Shown here: in pieces, positions 15,861 to 24,400 of the stretch
How positions within the stretch are numbered: the stretch's first letter is position 1
Layout of the letters: each line of letters begins with the position of its first letter
Origin: Candidatus Marinamargulisbacteria bacterium SCGC AG-343-D04
GTDB taxonomy: Bacteria; Margulisbacteria; Marinamargulisbacteria; GCA-2716485; GCA-002719695
Direction of reading: 5' to 3'
Assembly (NCBI GenBank): GCA_003265885.1
Contig: QFBQ01000018.1
Span: 1-31,795, forward strand
DNA length: 31,795 nt
Program-made: the position numbers and the translations under genes
The notes under the pieces: model-generated
Databases searched by the model: none
What the model was told of the DNA's origin: nothing
What the model saw: only the letters and a program-made list of their open reading frames with translations

Positions 15861-18602
15861 TCACCAATGAAGTTGAATCGACTCAATTGTGGGGCTTTTG
15901 TTGTAGGTATAGGCCGTCATATGAACTTGAAAAATCAGAGAATCTGATATGATAGACTCAGGCAACTCTAGCGTATACGTATCTAAGGTTTCAGAATCAA
16001 TTAAAATTCTGTCGCTAGGTTGAAAACTCGTATCGCCATCTTTAAAGGTAAAATATAGGTCCGATAACACCGCCTTACGTGATTGTGGATGTGCAAAGGT
16101 AACATCGACAGATTGATAGTGTCGATTGATATTGCTGCTTAACAAAGGAAAAATCAGCGTGCCTGTATAGGTATAAAACGGAATGGCTCCCGCATCAAAG
16201 GTAGCGTCAACATTAATGGCATTAGACGAAGGATGAAGATGAAAAATACCTGAAGCAGGATCTCTCATTGTCTGCGTACTTGTCTCATTACTTGCCGTTG
16301 TAACCGGCCCTGATGTGTGGGTAGACACATCTTTTAAGATATTATAATGCGTGTCCACAGATAGACCCGAATTATTTTCAAACGCTACTCCAACACTGTC
16401 AAACAATGAATACGACACGTTTCCTATTGCCTCCTGGCCAAAGCGTACCCCTGTATTACTATCATAAAAAGTACAAAATCGAGGCGAAGTCGCTGTTTTT
16501 TCTAAAGAAATCCCTATAGATGCATCCGAAATAACGACGGATGCAACATCCACATCGTCTACATCCGATACGACAATCGCCGTCTGATCATTGGCATCCA
16601 CATGAATCGTCTCAATTCGTGACGCATCATGTGCATGAATAAAAGCCGAATTGCTTTGATTGATTAAGGTCGTTGAATACGCATGCTCCCCACTTAAAAT
16701 CTGATGCGGTTTTAAATGAAGTGACGAACTCAAGGTATACGTTCCTGCTTCAAAAAATAAATGATCTCCAGGAAAGGAACTTGAAATAGCCGTAAGAATA
16801 GCTGATGAAAGCTGAGAAGAGGCCATCACCGCTGTCTGAAACGGCCCAATTCGACCAGATTCTCCTCCCCCATAAAGACCTATATCGTTTGTTGCTGTCC
16901 CTTTAGAAGGGTTATCCTGGATATACACTTCATCTGAATGTAAACCCGCATCTATCAGCAACGAATTACTAGATAACGTAAATGTTTTAACATTATTAAA
17001 ATAGGGGTTGGCATGTTCCCATATAAAATCTGATAAACTATTCAGTATATTCGAGTTATCAATTCCAATATCAATGACATGACCAAAAATATTATTGACC
17101 AAAAGATTATAACGTAGATCTGTAGAAGCAAAATCGCCTGGAAAACTCGAATTTAGAATAAATCCAATATTATTTTGAACAATAATATTATTAAAAAAAG
17201 ACAGTTGAGACGGGTTCGAAACATACACTCCAAAATTCTGTGCTTTGGTTGCCACATTATGAGAAAACGTGGAATTAGATATAGACTCTAAAGATAAAGC
17301 TGTATATCCACTCGAAATATGATTGTTTGCAAAGGTAATATTAGCTCCTGCCGATATCAACACATTTTCTTTTAATAAATAGGTCTTAGAATGAAATCGG
17401 TTGCGTTTAATGACACTCTTTGCCGTGCCGGCTAAAACCAAGCTATGTTGATTAGCCGTTACTGAGTTTTGCAGGATAGTTGCAGTCGAATTTTCCAGAT
17501 ATATGGGGTTATCACATAAAGAAATGCCATTATTTTTTATGGTGATATCAGACACATCTTTTGCATAAATTCCATTTATAATATCTTTAGCATTGATGTT
17601 TAATCCATCGATTGTAGACCCCGAATTCATAAACACAACAGCCGTAATATTATTGCCTACAGAAATTCCTTCTCGGGTAGAAATATAGCTGGGATACTTT
17701 TGTAAATTACGTTCCCAATTGTCGTTGCTATACCCCCCTTTAACCGTCACACCTTCAGGAATGATGATATTTTCATTATAGCCTTCTTCTTTATAGGCCA
17801 CTAAGACCGTATTTCCCGAAACACTGTGCTCTAGAGCCTCGCTAATAGAGCTAAAAAGAAAGCCCGTATTTTCTATCATAACCGTTTCTTCAGGATGAGT
17901 TAAAAATACTCTGTCACTATAAGCTGCTAATTCATCGGGCTCAGATTGGACATTAATAAAGCTATCTATACTTTCAAACGACGTAAAAGGGGTCGCTGAA
18001 TCTCCTGTTAAAAGTGAATCTGATTCTTCCCGAGCATGTCTAGCCAAATCTACCATTTGTTCTAACACATGATGCCCTTTAGAATCTTCCATTTTAACGA
18101 CATATTTTAACGAATTAATCTCATCATACGGAATAGATGCCGTGAGATTAGCAGATACAATGTTAAATGTTGTCGGGTCTTCAACATACGTCACAATAGA
18201 AAACTGTAATACCTTTTGCAGTAATAATTCCGGATCTGTATTTTCCTCAGATGTAGTAAAGACCACACTAGAATGAGCAAATGAGTTAGCACTATCAAAG
18301 AGTGTTTGATTGGCCGGTGAATTATAGAAAATAGTGAATGTTCGATCAAAACTATCTGTATATCGGATATAGCCCTCTGTTTGGTTATATTCTGAAACAA
18401 GAGATATATCTCTTGCATAATGCAATTTTTGACTTAAAGGTTCTAAATAAAAATGAATATACTTAGTTGTCTCCAACTCACTACTTCCCTCTTGCCAGAC
18501 AGCTAAGGCTGTTTTCAAAACGTAAAAAATTGGTCCTGCAATAAGAGCAAGGATTGTTAAAGAGACAAGAAGCTCTATCATCGACACTCCTTTTTGCTTC
18601 AT
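15861..18602 (-). CDS. GspJ-like pseudopilin fused to a large right-handed beta-helix
   Basis: 913 residues. The N-terminus KQKGVSMIELLVSLTILALIAG is, in parts, a class III prepilin leader: cleavage after Gly5 by prepilin peptidase, Glu at +5, then a hydrophobic helix. Residues to about 200 look like a minor pseudopilin of the GspJ kind, normally about 200 residues in total. The remainder is beta-helical: NTVLVAYKEEGYNENIIIPE, GVTVKGGYSNDNWERN, then repeated coils such as ITIKNNGISLCDNPIYLENS (about 265-590), a second beta-helical block (about 605-770) and a C-terminal beta-rich domain. Pseudopilin J sits at the tip of the secretion pseudopilus, so this fusion would present a beta-helix there, as an adhesin or carbohydrate-active domain (inference). 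The start overlaps the upstream stop as TAATG, implying translational coupling. It is last in the operon. Confidence 0.85.
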   Translation of the reverse strand: MKQKGVSMIELLVSLTILALIAGPIFYVLKTALAVWQEGSSELETTKYIHFYLEPLSQKLHYARDISLVSEYNQTEGYIRYTDSFDRTFTIFYNSPANQTLFDSANSFAHSSVVFTTSEENTDPELLLQKVLQFSIVTYVEDPTTFNIVSANLTASIPYDEINSLKYVVKMEDSKGHHVLEQMVDLARHAREESDSLLTGDSATPFTSFESIDSFINVQSEPDELAAYSDRVFLTHPEETVMIENTGFLFSSISEALEHSVSGNTVLVAYKEEGYNENIIIPEGVTVKGGYSNDNWERNLQKYPSYISTREGISVGNNITAVVFMNSGSTIDGLNINAKDIINGIYAKDVSDITIKNNGISLCDNPIYLENSTATILQNSVTANQHSLVLAGTAKSVIKRNRFHSKTYLLKENVLISAGANITFANNHISSGYTALSLESISNSTFSHNVATKAQNFGVYVSNPSQLSFFNNIIVQNNIGFILNSSFPGDFASTDLRYNLLVNNIFGHVIDIGIDNSNILNSLSDFIWEHANPYFNNVKTFTLSSNSLLIDAGLHSDEVYIQDNPSKGTATNDIGLYGGGESGRIGPFQTAVMASSQLSSAILTAISSSFPGDHLFFEAGTYTLSSSLHLKPHQILSGEHAYSTTLINQSNSAFIHAHDASRIETIHVDANDQTAIVVSDVDDVDVASVVISDASIGISLEKTATSPRFCTFYDSNTGVRFGQEAIGNVSYSLFDSVGVAFENNSGLSVDTHYNILKDVSTHTSGPVTTASNETSTQTMRDPASGIFHLHPSSNAINVDATFDAGAIPFYTYTGTLIFPLLSSNINRHYQSVDVTFAHPQSRKAVLSDLYFTFKDGDTSFQPSDRILIDSETLDTYTLELPESIISDSLIFQVHMTAYTYNKSPTIESIQLHW

Positions 18603-19081
18603 TATAAGGGGGGTTCTTTTTCTGTAATAACCGTACTAAACGATATATTGAGTTCGTTGTTATCTAGCACATTGTTGAGATTTTCATCATACCACACAAC
18701 CGTATGAATCCCCGCACTAATGGATCGATTAACCGTATCTTTGAATGCAATAGATACCTTGTAATGATCGCTTAGATAGTCCTCTTTAAACTCTGGAGGC
18801 AAGGCCCATAAAAGACGGTTCACACGATGTTCGCCTGTCAGTTCGAGTTCATCATTTTCTTTAAAAAAAGAAAAGGGAATCAGTTTTGATTTTCTAGAAT
18901 AGTTGACCCAACGAAAGAGATAACTTCCACAATATTGGGTAATCGACTCTAATCTTGCAACACGATTCATGTGTCGGGTTTTTTTTAATAATTCAGGCAG
19001 CAAAGGCAAAAAAGACGTTGCAATGACTCCTACCATCATCAAGGAAATCATAATCTCAACATAAAAACTCCCTTTTTTCAT
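18602..19081 (-). CDS. GspI-like minor pseudopilin
   Basis: 159 residues. MKKG/SFYVEIMISLMMVGVIA gives a short prepilin leader with cleavage after Gly4, Glu at +5 and a hydrophobic transmembrane/assembly helix. It is placed in the order G-H-I-J, as expected for a minor pseudopilin at the tip of a type II secretion or related pseudopilus. Near the C-terminus, DENLNNVLDNNE fits a 12-residue EF-hand-like calcium loop (acidic or Asn at 1, 3, 5, 9 and Glu at 12). The start lies two bases after the preceding stop and the stop overlaps the next start. Assignment to I rather than another minor pseudopilin rests on gene order. Confidence 0.75.
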   Translation of the reverse strand: MKKGSFYVEIMISLMMVGVIATSFLPLLPELLKKTRHMNRVARLESITQYCGSYLFRWVNYSRKSKLIPFSFFKENDELELTGEHRVNRLLWALPPEFKEDYLSDHYKVSIAFKDTVNRSISAGIHTVVWYDENLNNVLDNNELNISFSTVITEKEPPL

Positions 19082-19083
19082 TC

Positions 19084-19575
19084 TTATTCTATCAATTGAA
19101 TACTGTGTGATTGCTCATATAAAATAATGTGTTTTGAAAAAGACGAAGATTCCAACGATAACGACAATGTAGAAAGGGAAAGGGCCGTAGTATTTTTAAA
19201 TGCTTCCCAAGACCGGTCCGGTTTAAAGGTTAAATGCGTAATCTGGGCATTACTAGATGCAATAATGTTAGATGGAAATGACACTTTTTTTGTGATAGAA
19301 GTCCCCTTAAGATGCCCTGGAAGATCCGTAGAAATAGAGGTAATCATGTTAGCCTGATTGATATTAATGGAAACGTTTAAAGAGCGTTGGATGGACTTTG
19401 ATTGAGTTTGAACTGTTTGCAATAGATTTAGCACTTCTTTAGAATATGTATCTACAGAAAGAGAGTTGTTAGAGGCTAACATTCGAGGAATCATAATAGT
19501 TGCAACCAAAGCAAGAATACCTGTAATGAGAATAACTTCTAAAAACGTTAAGCCTTTAGATGAAACGCGTGGCAA
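19084..19575 (-). CDS. GspH-like minor pseudopilin
   Basis: 163 residues from a TTG start three bases after the upstream stop, so it is probably translated by coupling. MPRVSSKG/LTFLEVILITGILALVATI shows cleavage after Gly8, Glu at +5 and the hydrophobic helix. Size and position after the G-like gene fit GspH, the pseudopilin that links the main shaft to the tip complex. The rest of the sequence is beta-rich and poorly conserved, as is normal for this family. Confidence 0.75.
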   Translation of the reverse strand: MPRVSSKGLTFLEVILITGILALVATIMIPRMLASNNSLSVDTYSKEVLNLLQTVQTQSKSIQRSLNVSININQANMITSISTDLPGHLKGTSITKKVSFPSNIIASSNAQITHLTFKPDRSWEAFKNTTALSLSTLSLSLESSSFSKHIILYEQSHSIQLIE

Positions 19576-19578
19576 GGT

Positions 19579-19911
19579 TTATGGAATCCTGCCTAATGAA
19601 GAGTCATAGGTGTCATCCCATGAGACTCCATGAACATCGGATGTAGGCACCCCTTCAGGCCAGTAGTCTAAATAGCTAGCTCCAGCTATACTCCATCCTT
19701 GGTCAGTCATAGCCGACGGGTACACTCCATACGTAAAATAAAAGAGTTCTAATTGAGAGTTAATGGTTTGACGTTCGGCAGAATATACAGAACTTTTAGC
19801 TTGAGCAGACGAAATTATAAACCGAGGAAGAACAATAGCCGCAAGAATAGCGATAATGGTCACTACAATGAGCATCTCCATTAACGTAAAACCTAGTCTA
19901 GTTTTTTTCAT
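19579..19911 (-). CDS. gspG: Major pseudopilin, GspG-like
   Basis: 110 residues. MKKTRLG/FTLMEMLIVVTIIAILAAIVLPR is an archetypal class III prepilin start: cleavage after Gly7, Phe +1, Glu +5, then the conserved helix ending in a Pro kink. The globular part (QTINSQLELFYFTYGVYPS, YLDYWPEGVP) matches GspG, which polymerises into the shaft of the type II secretion pseudopilus. It is shorter than the usual 130-140 residues, and the usual calcium-binding C-terminal loop is abbreviated. AAGGA lies six bases before the ATG. It follows lpxB by 62 bp. Confidence 0.85.
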   Translation of the reverse strand: MKKTRLGFTLMEMLIVVTIIAILAAIVLPRFIISSAQAKSSVYSAERQTINSQLELFYFTYGVYPSAMTDQGWSIAGASYLDYWPEGVPTSDVHGVSWDDTYDSSLGRIP

Positions 19912-19973
19912 TTATTATCCTTAAAAAGGTGATCTTGTCATATTATAATTCATTTCCATCAAAATACAAACAG

Positions 19974-21080
19974 TCACATCATGATCTCTTTGGCAATATT
20001 CGCAAAAATAGCTTGGTTTAAAGATAAACATTCTTTAACTTTAGAATAATCAGCTACACTTTGTTGGGGATTGCGTAATATGGAAAGAGCTGTTTGCGCG
20101 ATGATCTTAGGTTTTATATCATACTGAACAAATTCTGGAACAAGATAGCTCTGTGTTAAAAAGTTAGGTAAACTGATGTAGGTTAATGGCAACTTTACTA
20201 TATATTTCGCAATAAAATACGTGAGATGAGGCAACGCAGCAAAAACAATAAGAGGTTTATTAAGGAGTACTGCTTCTAACGTAGCCGACCCAGATGCACA
20301 GAAAATCAAATCACTTTGAGATAAGATTTCAGAGGAATTGCCATAAAAGAGTTGGCAAGACAGATCATTGAAATTCGATAATGTCTGTTTGATAGTGTTA
20401 TCGTAATACGAAGAACTGACACAAATATGAATGTTAATGCTCGGTAAATCATGACGTAATAGACGTAGTGTTTGGAGCATCGCTTTAAAGTAGAGTTTAA
20501 ATTCTTGCGGCCGAGATCCGGGAAGTAGGGTAATCGTAGGATGAGTCTTGGGCTTTAAAATAGGATAAAAGATAGGGGGGATAATTTCTGTCATGGGATG
20601 TCCAAAGTAGTAGGTTTTAGTGTGCATCGCTTTATAAAAATCGTATTCGGGCTGGAAAATTGTAAATATTTTTTTAGAATATGCGCATATTTTTTTGGCT
20701 TGTCTGCATGATTTCCACATCCAAAAGTTAGGAGTTATAAAGGTATATATAGGAATCTCATGTTGGGTAAAAACGTTAGCAATAATCTGATTATAATGTT
20801 GAAAATCTACAATCACTACACGTGAAATAGACTGAGTATGTATCGCCTTTTTGAGCATAGACTCTAATGATTTCTTATGCCTAAAACTTGCGATTTTTGC
20901 TTCAATTCCAACACCATGAATATGTACCGTTTCATGTAAAAAGGTATCCACCTCTTCTTTTAGTTTCTCCCCCCCAATCCCTGCAATCGGCTGTTCAGGA
21001 TATGCTGATTTAACGGCTCTACATAGGTAAGATGCGTAAAGATCTCCTGAAATTTCCCCCGCTATAATAAGAACAGTCAC
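19974..21080 (-). CDS. lpxB: Lipid-A-disaccharide synthase
   Basis: 368 residues. It condenses UDP-2,3-diacylglucosamine with lipid X to make the lipid A disaccharide at the inner membrane. Diagnostic motifs of this GT19 enzyme are present: IIAGEISGDLYAS at the N-terminus, GIGG, ITPNFWMWK (normally SPSVWAW), LLPGSRPQEFK and CASGSATLEAVLL, the nucleotide-sugar site. The segment normally reading DxPxFN is DFQHYN here, a mild departure. The GTG start overlaps the stop of the fabZ-lpxA gene (GTGA), so the two are translationally coupled, which fits their consecutive steps. Confidence 0.95.
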   Translation of the reverse strand: MTVLIIAGEISGDLYASYLCRAVKSAYPEQPIAGIGGEKLKEEVDTFLHETVHIHGVGIEAKIASFRHKKSLESMLKKAIHTQSISRVVIVDFQHYNQIIANVFTQHEIPIYTFITPNFWMWKSCRQAKKICAYSKKIFTIFQPEYDFYKAMHTKTYYFGHPMTEIIPPIFYPILKPKTHPTITLLPGSRPQEFKLYFKAMLQTLRLLRHDLPSINIHICVSSSYYDNTIKQTLSNFNDLSCQLFYGNSSEILSQSDLIFCASGSATLEAVLLNKPLIVFAALPHLTYFIAKYIVKLPLTYISLPNFLTQSYLVPEFVQYDIKPKIIAQTALSILRNPQQSVADYSKVKECLSLNQAIFANIAKEIMM

Positions 21081-22324
21081 GATGACGTTGTGGATTCTTG
21101 CTTTTTAGTCACTCCTCGTTTTGTTGGAGCTTCTAAGAAAGATAAAAGATGAGCTGCTTCTGGAGATGAAAATGCTTCAGCTTTGCACTTTTCAAGAGCT
21201 TGATTGACGTTAAGTTCGGATCGAAATATCAGTTTATGGATCTCTTTGACATCTTGAATCCCTTGTTTAGAAACACCTCCCCGTCTTAATCCCACAGCAT
21301 TCAGCCCTCTTATAAGAGCCGGATTTCCTTCGCACAGCATAAACGGAGGCACATCTTGAGGAAGGCGGGTATAGGCTCCAACCATGGCTCCTTTTCCTAT
21401 CCGAACAAACTGATGAATACCGGTCATTCCCCCAATAACAACCTTATCTTCGACTTCAGTATGGCCTCCTAAATTGGTCGTATTTGCAATAATGATATTA
21501 TTTTGAAGTTTACAGTTATGCGCAATATGAACATGAGTCAAAAAAATATTATCGGACCCTATTTCAGTTACCTCGTTTTCACCTGTAGCACGATTAATCG
21601 TAACATATTCACGTATTTCATTGCGGTCTCCAATAACAACCCATGACTTTTCACCTTTATACTTCATATCTTGAGCTTCAGAACCAATAACACAGCCAAA
21701 ATGAATGCGACAAGATTCCCCAATTCGGGTCCATTTTTCTATAAAGCAATTCGCATTAATAACGGTGTTATCTCCAATATGAACATGTTCCCCCACAATG
21801 GTATTGGCTCCAATGAAGACATTTTTTCCTAAAACAGCTGTATGATGAACAGATGCCGTCGCATCAATTTGGGGTTTCGTAGGGCGTGTTGCGAGATTAA
21901 AACTAAACTCTCCGGAACACATACATTTTCCATCAACCAAGGCCTTTCCTGTCATGTAAATCACAGTATCTTTGATTTTTTTGACCGTCATCTCTAACCT
22001 AAGTTGATCTCCAGGAGTAACATGATCAAAAAACTGTACTTTATCCATTGATGAAAAAAAAGCATATCGCCCAAAATATTCTGGATCTTGCAAAAATAAT
22101 GAAGCGCCTGTTTGAAGCAGTGATTCTAATATTAAAACACCTGGCATAATAGGATTATCTTCAAAGTGTCCTTGAAAGAAGGGTTCATTTATCGTGACAT
22201 TTTTAAGACCCACAATAAACTGACGAGGCGTTATAGTTATAATTCTATCAACAAGTAAAGACGGATAACGATGAGGTAAAATTTCTTTTAATGTACGACA
22301 ATCTAGTATTTTTGTTTCTTCCAT
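21077..22324 (-). CDS. fabZ/lpxA: FabZ-LpxA fusion: 3-hydroxyacyl-ACP dehydratase / UDP-GlcNAc acyltransferase
   Basis: 415 residues joining two enzymes usually encoded by adjacent genes. Residues 1 to about 148 are FabZ: LPHRYPSLLVDRI, QGHFEDNPIMPGVLILES with catalytic His53 and Glu67, 14 apart as in the family. Residues from about 150 are LpxA, a left-handed beta-helix of hexapeptide repeats (IGANTIVGEHVHIGDNTVI), with THVHIAHNC holding the catalytic His269 and IHQF, QDVPPFMLCEGNPA further on. FabZ draws 3-hydroxyacyl-ACP into fatty acid elongation and LpxA uses it for lipid A, so a fusion couples competing users of one substrate. It is the first gene of the envelope operon, with a sigma70-like promoter at 22346-22374. 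The start ATG has only a weak ribosome site. Confidence 0.95.
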   Translation of the reverse strand: MEETKILDCRTLKEILPHRYPSLLVDRIITITPRQFIVGLKNVTINEPFFQGHFEDNPIMPGVLILESLLQTGASLFLQDPEYFGRYAFFSSMDKVQFFDHVTPGDQLRLEMTVKKIKDTVIYMTGKALVDGKCMCSGEFSFNLATRPTKPQIDATASVHHTAVLGKNVFIGANTIVGEHVHIGDNTVINANCFIEKWTRIGESCRIHFGCVIGSEAQDMKYKGEKSWVVIGDRNEIREYVTINRATGENEVTEIGSDNIFLTHVHIAHNCKLQNNIIIANTTNLGGHTEVEDKVVIGGMTGIHQFVRIGKGAMVGAYTRLPQDVPPFMLCEGNPALIRGLNAVGLRRGGVSKQGIQDVKEIHKLIFRSELNVNQALEKCKAEAFSSPEAAHLLSFLEAPTKRGVTKKQESTTSS

Positions 22325-22345
22325 AACCTAGCCTATATACTGCAA

Positions 22346-22374
22346 AGTGTACTGAACTTTGAGTAGAGTTTCAA
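22346..22374 (-). promoter_or_regulatory. Sigma70-type promoter for the fabZ-lpxA operon
   Basis: On the minus strand TTGAAA (22374-22369) and TACACT (22351-22346) are separated by 17 bases. The -35 matches 5 of 6 consensus bases, the -10 matches 4 of 6. It lies just upstream of ATG 22324 in a 162-bp divergent gap shared with the CCA enzyme gene. Confidence 0.5.
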
Positions 22375-22486
22375 CGATTATGTCTATCATTACAGAGCTT
22401 TCACTACTTATATTCATTTAAAATATGTCCAACAAATCACTCAAAATGCAGTAGAGCCCCCTGATAATATTTGATACACTACATGA

Positions 22487-23548
22487 GTGACTCCATTATT
22501 TGATACGACAAGATCTTTAATCCAAGGTGCCCAAAATATCTGTAAAAAACTACAGAGTCTTGGATACCCTACCGTAGTTGTAGGCGGAGCTGTACGAGAT
22601 GCTCTTAGAGGTGTCCCCCCTCAGGATATTGACATTGCTACAGCTGCAAATCCAGATCTCTGTGAAGAGAGTTTTGAACGTACACTGCCTACTGGAAAAG
22701 TCTTTGGAACGATTACTGTCATGCTGGGTGACTATTCATATCAAGTCACAACCTTTCGTTCTGAGACGAGCTATTCAAATTTTAGGCATCCCGACACCAT
22801 ACAATTTGAAACATCTTTAGACGCTGATTTGAATCGACGAGATTTTACCTTTAATGCCATGGCTTACGATCTAGTATCCGATACATTAACAGACCTTTTT
22901 AAAGGCCATGATCATTTAAAAGAACAAAAAATGGTGATGGTAGGAAATCCGTTAAAACGTTTTGAAGAAGACAGTTTGCGACTGTTCCGTGCCTGTCGCT
23001 TTGCAAGTCAATTGGATTGCACGTGTGATGATGCATTATGGGAGGCTCTGTGTACGCTAGGCCCCTCCATTTCATTACCTTCTAAAGAACGTATTCATAG
23101 TGAAATCGAAAAATGTATCATGAACCCCTATGCCAAAAAAGGAATAGACTATGGCATTAAATCCGGCCTATTTCAGAGAGTGATTCCTGGCATTGAAACT
23201 ATTCAGGACAACAACTGGAAGGCTATTCTATCCAATGAAGGTAAAAAGCGCTGGGCAGCTTTATTAGCTCATTGTAATCAAGAGGAATCGTTCAAACGCC
23301 TTTACTTTCGTAAAAAAGATCAAAAATGGATATCACAACTCATTCACTTTAATGGAGATGAACAAAAAGCAGCGTTTACCATTAAAGATCTTGCCCTATC
23401 TGGAGACATGATACAAAACATGGGCTTTTCTGGACCAGATATTGGAAAAGCACAAAAAGCTTGTCTAGAATTTGTATTACGTGATTTGGAATTAAATACC
23501 AAAAAGAATTTAAAAGATTTTCTTATTAGTTATTTTTCAAAACTTTAG
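22487..23548 (+). CDS. cca: CCA tRNA nucleotidyltransferase / poly(A) polymerase family (class II)
   Basis: 353 residues from GTG 22487; the ATG four bases upstream is out of frame and stops quickly. Head-domain motifs of class II nucleotidyltransferases are intact: VVGGAVRDALRG, the metal-binding DIDIAT, TGKVFGTITV, LNRRDFTFNAMAYD, then RFEEDSLRLFRACRFAS of the neck domain. RRDFT-NAMAY is typical of CCA-adding enzymes, whereas PcnB poly(A) polymerases usually read RRDFT-NALYY, so CCA addition to tRNA 3' ends is favoured. No HD phosphohydrolase domain follows. A carrier-like gene begins 13 bases after its stop and is probably co-transcribed. Confidence 0.88.
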   Translation: MTPLFDTTRSLIQGAQNICKKLQSLGYPTVVVGGAVRDALRGVPPQDIDIATAANPDLCEESFERTLPTGKVFGTITVMLGDYSYQVTTFRSETSYSNFRHPDTIQFETSLDADLNRRDFTFNAMAYDLVSDTLTDLFKGHDHLKEQKMVMVGNPLKRFEEDSLRLFRACRFASQLDCTCDDALWEALCTLGPSISLPSKERIHSEIEKCIMNPYAKKGIDYGIKSGLFQRVIPGIETIQDNNWKAILSNEGKKRWAALLAHCNQEESFKRLYFRKKDQKWISQLIHFNGDEQKAAFTIKDLALSGDMIQNMGFSGPDIGKAQKACLEFVLRDLELNTKKNLKDFLISYFSKL

Positions 23549-23561
23549 ATATAATATTGAT

Positions 23562-24380
23562 GTGACTTCTTTTCCTTCTTTAAATAACTGTAAAGTTAAA
23601 GAAAGGCCCACTTCAGCTAAATCCATAGATAGAAAAGCAATAAAAAAATCATCCATCGGTTCTCAAAAACCTCCAAAAACTCCCCCCCCATCTCGCAGTG
23701 AAGTCATTCACAATATTGCTGCTGCCACAGGTGAAACCATCCTTAATTTTCCCTTACAATCCTACATCATACGACAACAAACGCAAGCTCCCTTATCCTC
23801 ACGTCAATTTCGATCATTAGCTGGTTTCACAGGCACGTATTTGGCTAGCATGGGTATGGTCTCTGGGATTTCAGAAGTCGTCAAACCGATAGTTGGTCAC
23901 AAAGTTCTCGCTGACTTTACTGGCGTAGCCTTATCATTAAGCCTGATATGCCCCCTAGAAAATCTAGCCAAACGCTCCTTTATGTCTAATACTCGTCCTT
24001 TACAATTAATCAAACCTTCGTCTTGGCATGCAGGATTCGCTGCTCAACTAGGTCGAGAGAGCCTATTTTATGGGGCTTATTTAACAGCTCCTTCCTTCAT
24101 CAATCCAGAAGATCCTTTAGAAAAACGACTTACAACAGAAATGACCATAGGAGCCACTTTTGGCTGGATTTCATATCCTTTCGATTTATTAAAAACAAGA
24201 GCTGTTCAAGAACAATTCACGAACTCTACTGCTATACCCAAGCTTTCACTAAAAGAGTGTATTCATCATTTAGGGACTAGAGCCGCTTTTGCAAGAGGAT
24301 TCATGATAGGAGGAGGCTGTGGTCTCTTTCAGTTATGTAAACAAGGCTCCCAATGGATAGAAAATCAGTTTCTCAGCTAA
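23562..24380 (+). CDS. Mitochondrial-carrier-like membrane protein
   Basis: 272 residues from GTG 23562. Three spaced segments follow the mitochondrial carrier signature P-x-[DE]-x-x-[KR]-x-[KR]: FPLQSYIIR (Pro64, acidic residue replaced by Gln), CPLENLAKR (Pro131) and YPFDLLKTRAVQEQ (Pro206, a full match). Glycine-rich helices lie between them. The repeats are about 70 residues apart instead of about 100, so the matrix loops would be very short or the protein degenerate. The first 48 residues are polar and basic (KVKERPTSAKSIDRKAIKKS), possibly a targeting or secretion leader. This family is eukaryotic; the known bacterial example is Legionella LncP, a secreted carrier that enters host mitochondria. 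Inference: an effector of the same kind, or an inner-membrane exchanger for host metabolites. Confidence 0.65.
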   Translation: MTSFPSLNNCKVKERPTSAKSIDRKAIKKSSIGSQKPPKTPPPSRSEVIHNIAAATGETILNFPLQSYIIRQQTQAPLSSRQFRSLAGFTGTYLASMGMVSGISEVVKPIVGHKVLADFTGVALSLSLICPLENLAKRSFMSNTRPLQLIKPSSWHAGFAAQLGRESLFYGAYLTAPSFINPEDPLEKRLTTEMTIGATFGWISYPFDLLKTRAVQEQFTNSTAIPKLSLKECIHHLGTRAAFARGFMIGGGCGLFQLCKQGSQWIENQFLS

Positions 24381-24400
24381 TCACTTTTTATAAAAGTGAT
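24380..24400. terminator. Possible bidirectional terminator between convergent genes
   Basis: ATCACTTTT and AAAAGTGAT form a 9-bp inverted repeat with a 3-base loop, exactly where the plus-strand carrier gene and the minus-strand exported protein gene converge. The stem is A/T-rich and the T run beyond it is imperfect, so it is weak evidence. Confidence 0.35.
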
